NCBI GenBank assembly: GCA_019137255.1
Contig: WPDH01000156.1
Location: forward strand, 186,001-250,000
Reading direction: 5' to 3'
DNA length: 64,000 bases
From: Corinectria fuckeliana
Taxonomy: Eukaryota > Ascomycota > Sordariomycetes > Hypocreales > Nectriaceae
Part shown: positions 22,294 through 35,115 of the stretch, piece by piece
Numbering within the stretch: the stretch's first letter is position 1
How the letters are laid out: each line of letters opens with the position of its first letter
Made by a program: the position numbers and the translations under genes
Notes under the pieces: generated by a model
Database searches by the model: none
Seen by the model: the letters and a program-made list of their open reading frames with translations, nothing else
What the model was told of the DNA's origin: nothing

Positions 22294-25200
22294 ATGCAGT
22301 CAAGCTTCAAACGCCGGAAGCTCGACCACTCGCGCCCCGGCCTGAGGCACGATGCCCTCATCGACTTCGAGTCGCGCAGCTCCGCCCGCGTCTCCACGGC
22401 CAGCACCTTCGTCCTCCAGACCGACGAGCTGCTCAAGGAAGCCAAACTCGACTACGGCAAGGCATTGAAGGACGTCGACAGCCACCTGCATCGCTTGAAG
22501 GAGGTGCTTGACTCTGTGGCTCCTCACGACCCCGTGCCTGTGAGTTCGCCCCGTACCTTGCTTGGCTCGCTTTCAGACACTGACCTCTGCGTAGATCACC
22601 GAGGCCACGGCCAAGTTTGAGAAGAAGCACCGCATCGTCGTTCCCTACCCCGAGCCGAAACCCGCCAAGGATGCCCCCTACAAGTTGTCGTTCGAGAAGC
22701 CTGCCCAGTACAATGTCGTCGGCAGTTACGTTGCCCGGACCATGGTCAAGACGCAGACTCAGTTCGGTGTCGACATGGTCATCCAGATGCCCAGGTCTCT
22801 GTTCCAAGACAAGGACTATACGAACATGCGATACTTCTATCGACGGGCGTACTACATTGCGTACATTGCCGCCCACGTAAAGAAGCAGCTGGGTGCGTCT
22901 ATGGACCTGAGCTTTGAGTATCTCAACGAGAACCCCCTATTACCTGTCCTCGCCCTCCGACCTCAGCCTGAAGACGACGACGAAGAGGAGGAGGAAACCG
23001 ACAAGGCTGCTAGTAGCAAAACATCCAAGAAGAAGGCCGCCAAGGCGCCATACGTGATTCGACTTATCCCATGTGCGCCTGAAGGACTCTTCCCCAAGAA
23101 CAAGCTGCTCCCGACCTCGAACAGCAACCGGACCGGAGAGGCCGACGACAAGAAGGCGGCGCAATCCGGCACGCCATTTTACAACTCGACCCTCAAGGCT
23201 GAGGAGACTTTCATCTCCTATCTTCGAGTGCTGACCCATGCAAAGAACGAATGTTCGGCATTCCCCGATGCATGCGCCCTCGGGAGGATCTGGCTCCAGC
23301 AGAGAGGTTTCGGCAGCGCCATGTCCCAGGGTGGCTTTGGTCATTTCGAATGGGCCGTGATGATTGCCCTGTTGCTCCAGATGGGCGGCCGGAACGGCCA
23401 AGCGGCACTCTCCACTGCTCTGAGTAGTACTGAGCTGTTCAAGGCTGCCGTGCAGTTCCTCTCGACTACCGACTTCAACAAGAAGCCCTTTTACTTTGCC
23501 GCTGCAAACATCGAAGTCGACTCCATCCGAGAATCTGGCCCTGTCATGTTTGACCCGATCCGCGAGCTCAACATCCTATCCAAGATGACTCCCTGGTCGG
23601 CGAGTCTCCTGCAGACGCATGCCAAGTCGACTACCGATCTCCTCGCCGATGAAGCTGCTGACAAGTTCGAACCGACCTTCATCATCAAGGTCGATGCGCC
23701 TCTGCAGGCCTTCGATGCCATGTTTGAAATCAAGAGCCCGGATATTTCCAAGTCATCAAAGTCGCCCGATCGTCGAGGGCCAGCCTGGGATTTCAGTCTA
23801 GAAGCGCACAAGATCCTGAAGAAGGCGTACGGAAGCAGGGCACAGCTTGTTCACTTCCAGCTGTCTCCAAAGACAAGCTGGTCCTTGAGCTCCTCGCATC
23901 CCACCGAGACCGACAAGGTCCACTGCGCTGTCGTCTTTGATTCTGTCCACATGTCTCGCCAGATGGAGCATGGTCCTCCCGCCGAGGAGCCAAAAGACGC
24001 TGCCAGGTTCCGACAGTTCTGGGGTGAGAAGGCCGAGCTTCGTCGGTTCAAGGATGGCAGCATCCTCGAATGTGCTGAGTGGTCGAGCAAGGGACCTATC
24101 GAGATATGCGAGGAGATTGCGGCCTATGTGCTGAAGCGCCACCTGAAGATTGTAAAGGAAGAGCTGACGCCCTTGGGCTCTGGCTTGTCCTCCATCATCA
24201 GCTTGACTCACATGGACAAGGAGGCTTTCGATGCGGCTCGACGGTCGTTCCAGACTCTCGAATACGATATTCGAAATCTGGAAGAACTGCCGCTGCAGAT
24301 CAGACAGCTCTCACCTGTGTCACCAGCTGCTCGCTACGCGTCCATCGAGCCTCCGATAATGGGCTTCCACAAGGGCTCCATCGAGCCCATCGACGTCAAC
24401 CTCTACTTCGAGGCCTCGAGCAAGTGGCCCGAGAACCTCGTTGCCATCCAAGAGGCCAAAATCGAGTTCTTGCTCGACTTCGACAAGCGCCTCTCCGCTG
24501 CCAAGGACAACATCACCACGTACCTCGGCCGGGAGAACAGGGATGTTGGTATCGAGAATCTGGCGTACCTCGACATCGTCTACGACAACGGCGCGGCGTT
24601 CCGACTGAGGATCCACTGCGACATGGAGGAGACTCTTCTACAGAGACAGGTTCAGAACAAGACCCTGGATTCCCGCGTGCGCGACGAGTCGGAAGCGGTT
24701 CTCGCCAGGAACAACTGGCTCTTCAAAACCCTGCCCCTACACACGCAAACCATCGCCACCTTTTGCACAAGGCTGCACCCTCTCTCCCAGACCATCCGCC
24801 TCGTCAAGCACTGGTTCAGCAGCCACAAGCTCTCGAGCTACGTCAGCGAGGAACTCATCGAGCTCTTCGTCCTGCACGTCTTCCTCCAGCCGTATCCCTG
24901 GGGGATCCCTTCCAGCGTCGCCACCGGCTTCTTGCGCACCCTGTCCTTCCTCTCCCGCTGGGACTGGCGCGACGAGCCCCTGATCGTCGACTCGGCCGAG
25001 ACCATCACTAGCGAAGACCGCTCCGCGATCCGCCGAGAGCTCGAGGCGTGGCGCAAACGTGACCCCGGCATGAACCACACCGTCATGGTCGTCGCCACCT
25101 CCGGCGAACCCTCCGGTCTCGCGTACACCCGCTCCGGCCCCTCCAAGCTCATCGCCTCGCGCATGACCCGCCTCGCCAAGGCCGCCTGCAAGTTCCTCAA

Positions 25201-25669
25201 GGACTCGTCCTACAGTCTCGACGCAGCCGCGCTCTTCGACGCCTCGCTCCACGACTACGACGTGCTCTTCCACCTCTCGCCCAAGGCCCTGCGCGCCATC
25301 CTCCGCGAGGCCGCCACCGACCCGGCCGCGCGCCGCGTCTCGCACTTCAAGAACCTCGACGACCGCACCGGCCGCGCGCCCTTGCCCGTGCGCGCGCACC
25401 CCGTCGCCGTCCTCGCCGCGGAGCTGCAGCGTGTCTACGACGACACGCTCGTCTTCTTCTGTGGCGGCCACGACAGCGACGAGGCCGTCATCGGCGCCAT
25501 CTGGAATCCGAGGCTGCAGCAGCAGAAGTTCCGCGCCGGGTTGCCGTACAACTTCAGGAGGGTGGACGGAGAAGAGGGCGATGTGGTCGAGGTGAATCGG
25601 CAGGCCGTGTTGTTGGAGATTGCGAGGATCGGCGGCGAGCTGATCAAGAGGATCGAGGAGGTCGAATAG
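22294..25669 (+). CDS. UTP22: Utp22/Nrap, U3 snoRNP-associated small-subunit processome protein
   Basis: Two exons (22294-22539 and 22595-25669) with a 55 bp intron encode 1,106 residues. Utp22 (human Nrap/NOL6) is part of the UtpC module of the nucleolar small-subunit processome, needed for 18S rRNA maturation. It is built from catalytically dead nucleotidyltransferase and PAP/OAS1-like domains. Visible family stretches are the N-terminal HLHRLKEVLDSV and AKFEKKHRIVVPYPEP, the Nrap domain 1 segment YNVVGSYVARTMVKTQTQFGVD, YFYRRAYYIAYIA, WLQQRGFGSAMSQGGFGHFEW, the C-terminal VRLVKHWFSSHKLSSYVSEELIELF-type block (with Ile for Val), and FNPR-like WNPRL near the end. An acidic-to-basic linker at ~215-240 is low-complexity. 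It is tail-to-tail with POM152, 303 bp apart. Confidence 0.95.
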
Positions 25670-25972
25670 ACGACCCGGCAACGGATGATGATGCCCTAGG
25701 ACACTTAGACATATACCCGCAGAGTATCAAAAGTTTGGATAGATAAAGATGCACCTCTGAGTACTGGCATCCAGTCACGGTACCACAGCGTCAAATCAAT
25801 GCGTATTGCTCACTTATTCAACCGAACATGTCCCTACTAAACGCCGTACCATGGTATAGATGCATATATACAAGTTCTTCCTCTTTAGTGTTGGGCCTCC
25901 CTTACAATCCCTAGTAACCCATTTCATCTAGCCCCCCTTTTCATTGTTCTTCATCCATTATCCATTCCAGGC
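25670..25972. other. convergent 3' spacer UTP22 / POM152
   Basis: 303 bp between two stop codons, presumably the overlapping 3' UTRs. No gene is supported. Confidence 0.6.
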
Positions 25973-28900
25973 TCATCGGCCATCTTTCTTCGCCACCTGC
26001 TGCGTGGAGAAGGAGCAGAACTTGTCCTTGATGGCGACAACCTCGTACGTGCCCTCCTGGCTGGCCTTGACGACCTTGCTGTGCTCGTAGGAGACGTCGT
26101 GGCGCGTCTCAAGAACAACGCTCTTTTGACCCTTCTTCTCGTTGGTGCTGCGGGTGTAGGTGAACTCGAAGGGCGGGGTGCCCCAGAACTCGAAGTGGAT
26201 GGGCACCTCGTTGCCCTCGTGGATGTCGACGCGGGACATCTGGCCGCGGCTGATCTGGACGCTGGGCAGCGGGTGGATCGTCTTGGGGAGGTTAACGGCC
26301 GCGCGGCATTCGGAAGCCTTATCCGAGATGCTAGTGATGACGAACTCGCCCGGCTTCTCGGCGATGCGGCGGAAGTTGGTCGTCTGCGACTTGGCGTTCC
26401 ACTTGCCGTTGAAGTCGTACGCGATGTCGAAGGGCGGCGTGCCGGAGAGGGTGTAGGCGATGCGCTCGCCGACGCAGAAGTCCTGGCGGGATTCCAGGGG
26501 ATAGATGGACGGAGCATCGTAGAGATGGATCTGGACCGATGGGCCGCCGTGCTCGTACTTTTGCTGGCAGCCGCGCGCGTCACGGACGGTGCGGATACGG
26601 ACCTGTTGGCTGCCGAGTCGGAGGTGCTGACGGGGGATCCTCATGCGGTACGAGTTCGTGTCGATAGAGGGGATGCTGTAAGTCTCGGCGGGAGAACCGC
26701 CCTGGTTCTTGATCTCCACTTCGACGTAGAAGGGGGCAACACCAGTGAGGGTGATGGGGATCTTATCCTCATGCTCTTGCTCCTCGACGCAGAATTTGAA
26801 TGACTGCCCGGGCTTGGTGAACCCAGCCGACGGCTTCGCGTTTACGCGTTGACTGACGATTAGAGGGTGCAAATTCTTGTCCGTGTTGTAGAGATTATCT
26901 GCAAGAGCGGAGAACTTGTAAGTGTAGTCACCAGCCTTGGAAGTGTCCATGGAGATGGCTGCCTTGGACAAGGCAGCGTCGAAAGACTTGCGGCTGATGG
27001 CGCTGGAGCCTTGGAATGGCTTGTGGTTGATGTCATACTCCACGTGGTAAGGAGGAGAGCCTGAGATATGTCAGTAAAGCGATCCAGACGCTCAGGGGAA
27101 ACTGCCAACTCACCTTTAAGCTTGACCTCGAAGCCATCAATATCTCCTTCGCATATTTCCTGCTTGACAAACTTGCCAGTGTCAGAAACAATGCTCACCG
27201 TCTCAATCAAAGAAATCTCCGGGCGAGGGAACCAATCGACTCGGAACTGAGACGCAACTTGGTCGACAATTCCGGGACACTGGTTGTCCCTCACATCGAC
27301 GATTTCCCAGTCACCGCGAGATTTGACAAGGATGTTGTCGTTGGCGTTTCTTGCGACCTTGCTCAAAATCTCGTCAGTGCCATTGAGGTTCCGGTAAGAA
27401 ATGGTCCAAGGAGCCTCTCCCTGGAGACGAAGAGGCAAGCGCAGCGTTGTGTGCTCAACCGCCATGATGCTTTGCTTGTGCTCGACGAGACCAAACGCAG
27501 CACGGGGCTGCTGTCGGCGGACGGCGATCTTGACTTCGTCCTCGAGGAATGCGCGGCACCCACGCTTGTCCTGGATGCTCTTCAAGGCAAGGATATACTC
27601 GCCTCCCTTGCTAAGTGTGCCAGTCTTGATCGTGAACTTGTTGTCCTCGATGCCCTTGATATGCTCCGATTTCCGCTTTCCGTCGTGCACAACTTCCCAT
27701 TCGAGATTGAATGGGGAATCGCCGTAGAGAGCGACGTCCAGCTCCACCTCGGAGTCCAAACAGGCATTGATTGTTTTAGTGCGGGACATGATAGATGCCG
27801 ATGCGGCAGGCTTGACGATCTGTTCAAGGACCTTGTCTTCGCCCGTGAGAGGCAGGGCAGTGTAGATGGCATCGTCGACAGACTTGAAGACGTACTTGTA
27901 ATGGCCAGCAACCTTGGGCACCAAGTCCAACTGTGATCGGAGGCCGGGGACCCGGTGCACCATCTTGTCCACATGATCCTCTCCGACAACATCGTATCTG
28001 ACAACGAATGGAGGCGTTCCAACGAGATCAAAGTCAACTCGAAGGCCTATGGAGTTGCCTGCACACTTGTCGGGGATGTCTTCGGAACGGATGGAGAGGT
28101 GTGGCTCGAGAGGGTTTAGGAGGAGACAGGAAGATGGCTCGTTGACTTCGCCCTGGCAAGATCCGCTGGACACAGACTTTAAGGTGTAGAGACCTGGTTC
28201 GGAAACAGCCGGCTTGTCGTGAGAATTCTTGGCCGAAAATCTAGCAATAGCGACCTTGTAACCGTGATCACCGCTGTTGGTCAAAGAATCGATCGGAGAG
28301 AACTCCCATGTGATTTCGTGGGAGGTATCATCAACAGGGCCTGCCATGGCGAAGCCGACGGGAAGCTTGGCCGAACGGCCCTTGGCGACTTTGAGTGACT
28401 TTCGAAGGTCACAACCATCCATGCGGATCTTGGGGCGCTCTTTGACGGTGAAGTTGTGAGTCAGGCCCTTAGCTTTAGGCTTCTCCTCATCGTCATCCTC
28501 GGACGACCCGTAATTGACGACATTTCCAAACGCATCGTGGACTTCATCGACAGAATACTGCCATACGCCGGATGAGGTCATCGATTCGTTGAGACCAACG
28601 GTAACTTTCGAGGGCCGCACCCACGAGATATCGTTGTCGTCTGCCATGATGAGATCCGACGAAGCGCCCAGGAGAGGCGACGAAAAGCCGTCGGGCTGTA
28701 GGCTCTGGAAGTGGAAGCTGTGGTCCTTGCCGTTAATGGTACGGCTATAGACAATCTTCAGAGGAGGTGTCCCCACCACCTCTAGAGATAAGTCGGAGAG
28801 GTCGTGGATACATCGCCGGGGGTCAGCCGTGGCCTGGATCCTAGCCTCAGGACAAGGCACAACATAGGTGTCCTTGGTAGTTCGCTGGACTTCGAGCTTG

Positions 28901-29869
28901 TACTCGTCCAAAACCTTGCCCAGTCGGTAAACACCCGGCTTCTTAACCGCATACTCCCACTGGAAGCCAGCCGTTGTTTGATCAGACGTGTGGTCTCGAA
29001 TCTGCCTGGCGACCTTGTTCACTTCTCGGTTGGGGACCTTGATCGTTTCTTCCTTGTTGGTATCGAGGTCGATGCGAATTAGCTCAATCTGGGCCGGAAT
29101 GCTAGCGTTGAAGTAGATGGGCAAAAAGATGCCAGTCTTGCTGTTGCCGCTCAGGCAGAAAGGGTGATGCTCCGGGTTGAGCACTGCCGAACCTTCGGGG
29201 AGGATATTAATGATTTGTTTTCCCATGATGAGGGAGTGGTTGTTGAGGATGTTGGACACCCTGACATTGTGCTCGGAGACGGAGAGTTCACGGTCGTAAA
29301 GGACTTTAACGAAGCCAAGGAGGAATGATTGCCAGGGAATCTAAGGTTGCAAGTTAGCTTGGAATGGGAGAGGAATTGCCGATTGGTTCTCATACGGGGA
29401 TATTGAACATCAACATGTAGTTGATGACGAGGTGGATGGCGAAGAAGGTGGTGACAACGGGCTGGGATAGCTCGAGCCATGGTATCCTCAATTCGGGGAC
29501 GCCAAAGAGGAAGGCAAAGTCGATAAAGATCCACTTCAGGAACAGCCACCAAGACGTCTCTCCATCCTCGATAACCTGAAGCCAATCGTAAAGCTTCCAG
29601 CCCCAGAGCACGACATAGAAGCCAAAGGTGTAGAGGCGCTGTTGGGGAGCATCGAGGATGTTCAAGGGGATGACGGGTTGGTTCGGAGGGCTCTGCACAA
29701 GCAGATTCTCGGGGGCCAAAGGCAGAGTCGGCGACTTGGCTGTGGAGCTCTTGGCGGAGGATGTCGAGCTGACCGAGGAGGGAGTATGTTGTTGTTGTTG
29801 CTGGTGTCGTCGAGCAGCGGTAGCTGGGGTTGCTGGGAACCCAGACCGCAGGCGGGGAGTGCCACTCAT
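25973..29869 (-). CDS. POM152: nuclear pore membrane protein POM152
   Basis: Three exons (29396-29869, 27114-29340, 25973-27060) encode 1,262 residues; yeast Pom152 has 1,337. Pom152 forms the lumenal membrane ring of the nuclear pore complex. The N-terminal ~70 residues are Ser/Thr-rich with a short Gln tract (about 23-28). Three hydrophobic segments follow, at about 80-97, 107-127 and 139-158, the last closing exon 1. The long C-terminal part is lumenal and contains repeated Ig/cadherin-like units. Each carries a G-x-PP/PF turn, and eight are visible: GTPPLKIVY, GTPPFVVRY, GDSPFNLEW, GEAPWTISY, GSPPYHVEY, GVAPFYVEV, GTPPFDIAY and GTPPFEFTY. Introns are 55 and 53 bp; the second is spliced inside the GSPPYHVEY repeat, which confirms that junction. 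Confidence 0.95.
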
Positions 29870-31018
29870 CGCATTCGCATGCGGTGGAGGTGGTGGCGCC
29901 TAAGAAACAAGAAGCATCGGCGAGCAAATCGCGACCAGCCAGAGGGAGCGAGGGCGGGTGAGTGGGCGCGCGTGGCGACGTCGTGGGTGGTGATGTGTTG
30001 TGAAAGCAGAGTCAAAGAAATTCGCCGGCCAAGTCCGGCACGTCAGAACGCGACTTGTGAAAGCCCGAGGAAACAAGCCTGCTGTGCACTACAAGGGCGC
30101 TAAAGCTACCCCCAGCTCTAGCGCCCAATGGACGGCTTCGGGGGAGTTGATTGGGTGCAGTGCAGAAGCTGTTCACCCATTGATCAGTGATTGGTCGAAA
30201 TCCAGGGGCGGACCTAAGTAGGAATTTACACTGTCCATGCAAACATCAATGGGATAGATATCATCTCATTCCCAAAGGCCTAGATGAACAACGAGCTGCA
30301 AAGTCACCAGCCCCCCTCTGGTCTTGTTTCTCACCAATTGTTGTTTGTATTCACAGAAACGTGTGCCTAGTTGCTTGCCGTTTCCCTTACAGGTAGACGA
30401 GTGGTGCCGATAAGCACTTGCGCAGTGCTGCTGCCAGTACTTAAGCCTACTAATTACCTGTCCGGCGAACTCACATCAGTTCGGAACAACAACAAACTCG
30501 CAGCCTGTAGAGTCATACTGGCGGACGAGACATTTTGGACATAGTCAATAGATACCGAGCTTTCATGTAGCAAGCCCTGAGTTATTGGTCAGTAGCCTCC
30601 AGTTCTGCTTCCTTTTCGTTTCCTCTCCTGTCTTCTCTCCATTCATCCCCAACAAGGCGGCTATTTTCCCTAGCTTTGTGGCAGAGGAGGCATCGATAGG
30701 GCAGTCGTTTCAGGCCTCACTCAACCCGCCAGCCAAAGGGTTCTATGGATGCCTGGGGCGGCAACTTCACCAAGCATCTATACCCACGCTCAATGGCTTG
30801 TCTACGTCTTTGACTCAACAAACTTCCCTTTGTTCAAGCACACAAGGCTTTTTCTCTTCTACAATCACGTCGCAATGGTCATCCCGCGCTCGTCCAACAC
30901 AACCCACCACAATCCAACACCCCTCCTTCACCTCTCACGTGCTGTTACCGATGCTACGAGCTCCCAACGCGCTCGCTACTACTTGAAATCGTACAGCCTC
31001 CCGTCGCCATTGCTCGCC
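29870..31018. promoter_or_regulatory. divergent intergenic region, POM152 / UCH-type deubiquitinase
   Basis: About 1.15 kb between diverging starts. No gene is supported. Upstream in-frame ATGs at 30749 and 30875 precede the chosen UCH start, so its leader and N-terminus are uncertain. Confidence 0.5.
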
Positions 31019-32689
31019 ATGTCGGCATTTACCATCGTCGTATCAGATGCCGTCGCCATGGTTCACGACGCCCAAACTGACCAGCCACCACAGACTCCTC
31101 CCCGTCGATCATCCCGCTTGGCTAGTCGCCTCGCAGCTAACCCCCAGGAGGCGGCCGCTGGCATTTCGGCCACTATGAGTGAGTCCAGCCGTCCCAAGCG
31201 CAAGGCTAGCGAGGCAGCAAAGCAAACTCCGCAACCTCCTGACAGGTTGCTCGAAGAGGCGCTGGCGCCACTCACATCCAAGGATGTCGAGGAATGGGAG
31301 GGTTGGATCGAGCTTGAATCGGAACCAGTAAGGATGAACCTCTGCGTCTAAGAATAGTACATTGACGCAGTATTTAACTCGAGCTCAGGCATTCTTCAAC
31401 ATCATACTGCGAGACCTGGGCGTCAAGCATATCAAGGCTCAGGAAATCTTCACCATCGACCAGGACTCTCTCGACATGCTACCGTCAGTCTCCTCAACTT
31501 GGCAAACATAGCTCGCGCTCACACCTCTCAGGAAACCCGTATTCGGCTTAATATTTCTCTTTCAGTACGTCCCGGGCCACGACGACGTAGACCAGGACGA
31601 AGACACAAGCGACGTCTGGTTCGCCAACCAGGTGGGTTGCTGCTCTTCATGCAGCGCCAACGCTATTTCTCACACTTCCCAGACGACCGATAATGCATGC
31701 GCTACCATAGCCTTGCTCAATATCATCATGAACGCCGAGGGAGTAGACCTAGGCGATAACCTCCGCGGCTTCAAAGAATCAACACAACACCTCAGTACCG
31801 CACACCGAGGCCACCAGCTCAGCAAGAACGCCTCTATCCGTACCATCCACAACTCCTTTACCCGCCGCATGGATCACCTCAATGCCGACCTGTGCTTGGA
31901 GCACGAGGCCTCCGAAGCGAGGTCCAAGAAGGCCAAGAAGCGGGCTGCTCCGAAAAGAGGCAGGAAGCTAGCCAGGAGAAAAAGAGCAATACCCGAGTAT
32001 GGGTTTCACTTTATCGCATATGTCCCTGCCGGAGGGTACGTTTGGGAGCTGGACGGGCTGAAGAGCAAGCCTCACAGACTAGGTAGCTACCGCCCTCGTT
32101 TCACAAGTAGGCAAGGGAAGAGTTGCTCACCGTTCTTCTAGAAGCTGTGTCCTCGGGTGACTGGACAACCATCGCGCGGCCGCAGATCGAAGGCCGCATG
32201 TTGCAATATGAAGAAAGTCAACTATCCTTCAACCTCATCGCGTTATGCCAGAGCCCTCTCGCCACCCAGTCCCAAACGATTGCCCTCGCCGTTGCGTCCC
32301 TCCACCACCTCCACGCTCAAATGCAAGCGTGTTCCGCATTTAGAGAGCTTGTCGCCGCCGAGCCTAAACCCCTCGATATAAATGACGACTCGCAGCTGTC
32401 CGAGTTCAATCTCAACAAGCGGGATATCACCGAGGCAGAAATCCCAGGGGCCACACGCGAAAAGGTCTCGCAGACTAATTCGGAGATAGATGTCGCATAC
32501 GCGCTACATCAAGAACTAGTCATCGAACTTAAGGCGGCCATGGGTGAGTATCGCGCCGAGCTCATGGCCATTGCGGACGATGAGCAGCGCGTCAAAGGGC
32601 GCAAGAAGGATTACGGGCCTGCTCTGCACACGTGGGTGAAGAAACTCGCCGAAAAGGGCGTCCTAGAAGATGTCATAAACTCGGTTTAG
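31019..32689 (+). CDS. ubiquitin C-terminal hydrolase, UCH family (UCHL5/BAP1-like)
   Basis: Five exons (31019-31327, 31389-31483, 31532-31631, 31683-32082, 32142-32689) encode 483 residues. UCH enzymes are cysteine proteases that cleave ubiquitin from small C-terminal adducts or chains. A ~85-residue basic Ser/Pro-rich N-terminus (PPRRSSRLASRL) precedes the catalytic domain, which starts near WEGWIELESEP. The oxyanion Gln lies in FGLIFLFQYVP. The catalytic Cys is in TTDNACATIALLN (about 174), the His in GFHFIAYVP (about 277) and the Asp in GYVWELDGL (about 292). His-Asp spacing is 15, as in UCHL5. Between Cys and His lies a Lys/Arg-rich insert (about 248-270) not usual in the family. The C-terminal ~180 residues are helical, like the UCHL5 tail. 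Introns are 61, 48, 51 and 59 bp. The start is uncertain: 31058 or upstream ATGs are possible. Confidence 0.9.
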
Positions 32690-33081
32690 GGATACCTAGG
32701 GACCCTATAATGGTGGGAAGTCATCGTTTGGTTGTGCAGGTTTCCAGCCAGGGACATGGTCAGATGTGCGTTTGGTCTAGTTGATGGGTTTAAGATAGCG
32801 GCATTATGCAATAGACAGCTTCATCACCGTGTCCGCAGGATAGATGAGATTAAAATACCGAATTCATGACCACTTATCCAGCGACCCCATAGACGTTGTT
32901 GCCAGCCATTTTATCGCATGTTTTAAACGTAGTCCGATGCTACCCCAAAGCCAAAAGCCCGCAAGTTCTCTCCAACGCCGGTCATGCTCCCTTAATTCCT
33001 CATGTGTTAGTCATTCTCATGTCGCGTCAAATCTCTCCCTGGCCAAACCCCAATGGAAGGGAAAGGAAGAAAGGAGGCTGT
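32690..33081. other. convergent 3' spacer UCH / FBXO21-like
   Basis: 392 bp between two stop codons, likely the 3' UTRs of both genes. Nothing else is seen. Confidence 0.6.
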
Positions 33082-35115
33082 TTAATCATCCGGATACTGT
33101 TCTTTGATGTTTGACACGAAACTGCACGTTGTAGCATCGAATTTCTTGAAGAACTTCCCAGCCAAGGGAAACATGCTATCAGGCACCTCATCCGCATTAT
33201 GGATCAGCATAATGTTGTCTTCGGCGACTACGTGCCGCTCGGGCCCCGACGTGCGTCTAGACAGGTGTCAGCAATGGCGTAGGGCTTTCGGATCTGTCGA
33301 GGTGACTTACAAGCATGTGTAGAATGTCTGGTTACGCGGCCGCACCAGGCTGGGCAGTTCGGTATCACTGCTATCAGAGAGCGTCTCGTCGATGGCCACA
33401 GTATGTGGCATGGGAAGTCGGCGCGTCCCCTGGTCTGTCCACCCATTTATGACTCCGATCCACTGGTATCGTCGGTGCTTGAAGACCTGTCCAATCTTGT
33501 ACTGCACCGGCTGCATTCCCTCGCGATCTCTTCGGAAAACGGGAGGCGCCAGATCGTCTAGCTCTTGCACCAAGCCCAGGACCTCACGAGGGTCATCCCA
33601 ACCCCGAGGAGCATGATGGCCGGCAAACCTCTCTCGAACGGGTGCGAACTGGTCGTATAGGGGGACAAGATACTTCTCGACTAGCCAGGCGTCTTCGTGC
33701 CAGCTTTTGGCAAACCGGCGGAGAAAGGGCTCCAGGCTCTCATCCCAGGCAAAAACATCGACAGGCGTCATCAGAAGAGCCGCCCACAATGCAGAATAGA
33801 GGGCAGCATCTATGTTGACGGAACCGTTTCCGCTCAGGAGCTGTGTGAGCTCGGGCTCGGGCTCGACTCGTGACTCGACCACCCTGGCAGCAGTAGCTTT
33901 AATGTTACGCGCAGTCCTCATAGCGATGGAGATGGGCGGCACTGGAGCCAAGAATACGTCAGTGCTAGCTTGCCAGCCGAGTTGAGACAGCATGGCTTGC
34001 AGAGTAGCCATTGGTATCTCATCATCAGAGCCAAAAGGATCTAGGTACATCATTTCCCGGGGCACGCCATTCTGTGCCACGGCCTTGCCATCCAACGTCT
34101 TGTCATGCTCCGCAAAAACGATGGTGTGGACGTGAGTGGGAAACGAGCAGCACTGGGCCTGCAATCCGAGCCTTTCTGCGATGCAGCAGTAGATGGCACT
34201 GGAAATGATGGGGATAGAGTCATGGTCTTCATGGCGCAAGGCTTGGCCGATCAGACAGTTCCGAAGATTTCGATAGCTTCGCTCCGGGTTCAACAGGCCC
34301 GTCAAATTGTGGACGCGAAGCCACCGGTTGAGTGCCAAAGCTTTCTGACGCGTTGACATGTCGTCCACACCAGGCCTGCTATTGCGGAACTCCGAGGCTT
34401 TCTCGTCGAGGAGGCGAGCAATCTAGTGGAGTTTATTAGCAGTGGGAAGCAACGATTCGACGAGCAACCTACATCGTCCAAGTCGCCTGGCTGGTCGTGA
34501 AGCACAAACAAATCAAAGGCTCCTAGGGCCCGCTCAAGACTAGAGGTTGAAGAATATTCACCTGGAGTGTTATTTGCGGTCCGAAGCCGATGCCACTCCT
34601 CAATCGCGAGGCTTCGGTGGATACTGTCCAGTATCGCATTACTATAATAGCTGGCGCACAACTGTCAGCTTAGGCTTGGCGAAGCGAAGCAAACGGGATT
34701 ATTACCGTCTCGCGAGAACATCTTCGCCAGCTTCCTCAGCGTGGCACTGGTCCAGGAGGAAGTCCTTGGCATCATATCCCAGGCGACAGATCTGCTCAAA
34801 CTTGTTTAAGCGGCCGACTTTGGTCGACAGAATCTCGTTCAAGAGATGGGATATCTGGTCATTGCGAGTCTTACGCAAAATGAACAAGCGCTTCCAGTCG
34901 ACTTCCGGGGCCCTCTCTCTCAACCTACGATGGAAACCATGCTCAGGGCTCCAGAATCGGAAGGTGCTTTTGCAGTGATATTTCCAGAGCAGGGCCTCGT
35001 TGGCGAGCCGGTTCAGACGGCGAGACAGGAACTGAAAGCTTGAGAGGGAATCTTCCGGGGGGACGTAGTAAAGCAAGTGCTGGATCAATTCGTCCGGCAC
35101 TTGATTCAGGAACAT
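33082..35115 (-). CDS. FBXO21-like F-box protein with transglutaminase-like and YccV/HspQ-like domains
   Basis: Four exons (34706-35115, 34473-34650, 33311-34422, 33082-33256) encode 624 residues. The N-terminus is a clear F-box (NQVPDELIQHLLYYVPPEDSLSSFQFLSRRLNRLANEALLW), which recruits SCF ubiquitin ligases via Skp1. The middle (about 195-430) is a SirB1/transglutaminase-like fold, with ALALNRWLRVHNLTGL, YRNLRNCLIGQAL and FPTHVHTIVF. The C-terminal part (about 500-615) is a YccV/HspQ-like module, with YKIGQVFKHRRYQWIGVINGW and FYTCL joined to RTSGPERHVVAEDNI across the last intron. This order matches vertebrate FBXO21. It is likely a substrate receptor; substrates are unknown. Introns are 55, 50 and 54 bp. 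It is head-to-head with the pericentrin-like gene. Confidence 0.9.

Noticed and set aside
24737..25681. 314-codon minus-strand frame over the 3' part of UTP22
   Set aside because: Antisense of a conserved Nrap domain; no start context or motif.
26081..26803. 240-codon plus-strand frame over POM152
   Set aside because: Antisense of conserved Ig-like repeats with low-complexity Val/Asp/Gly composition.
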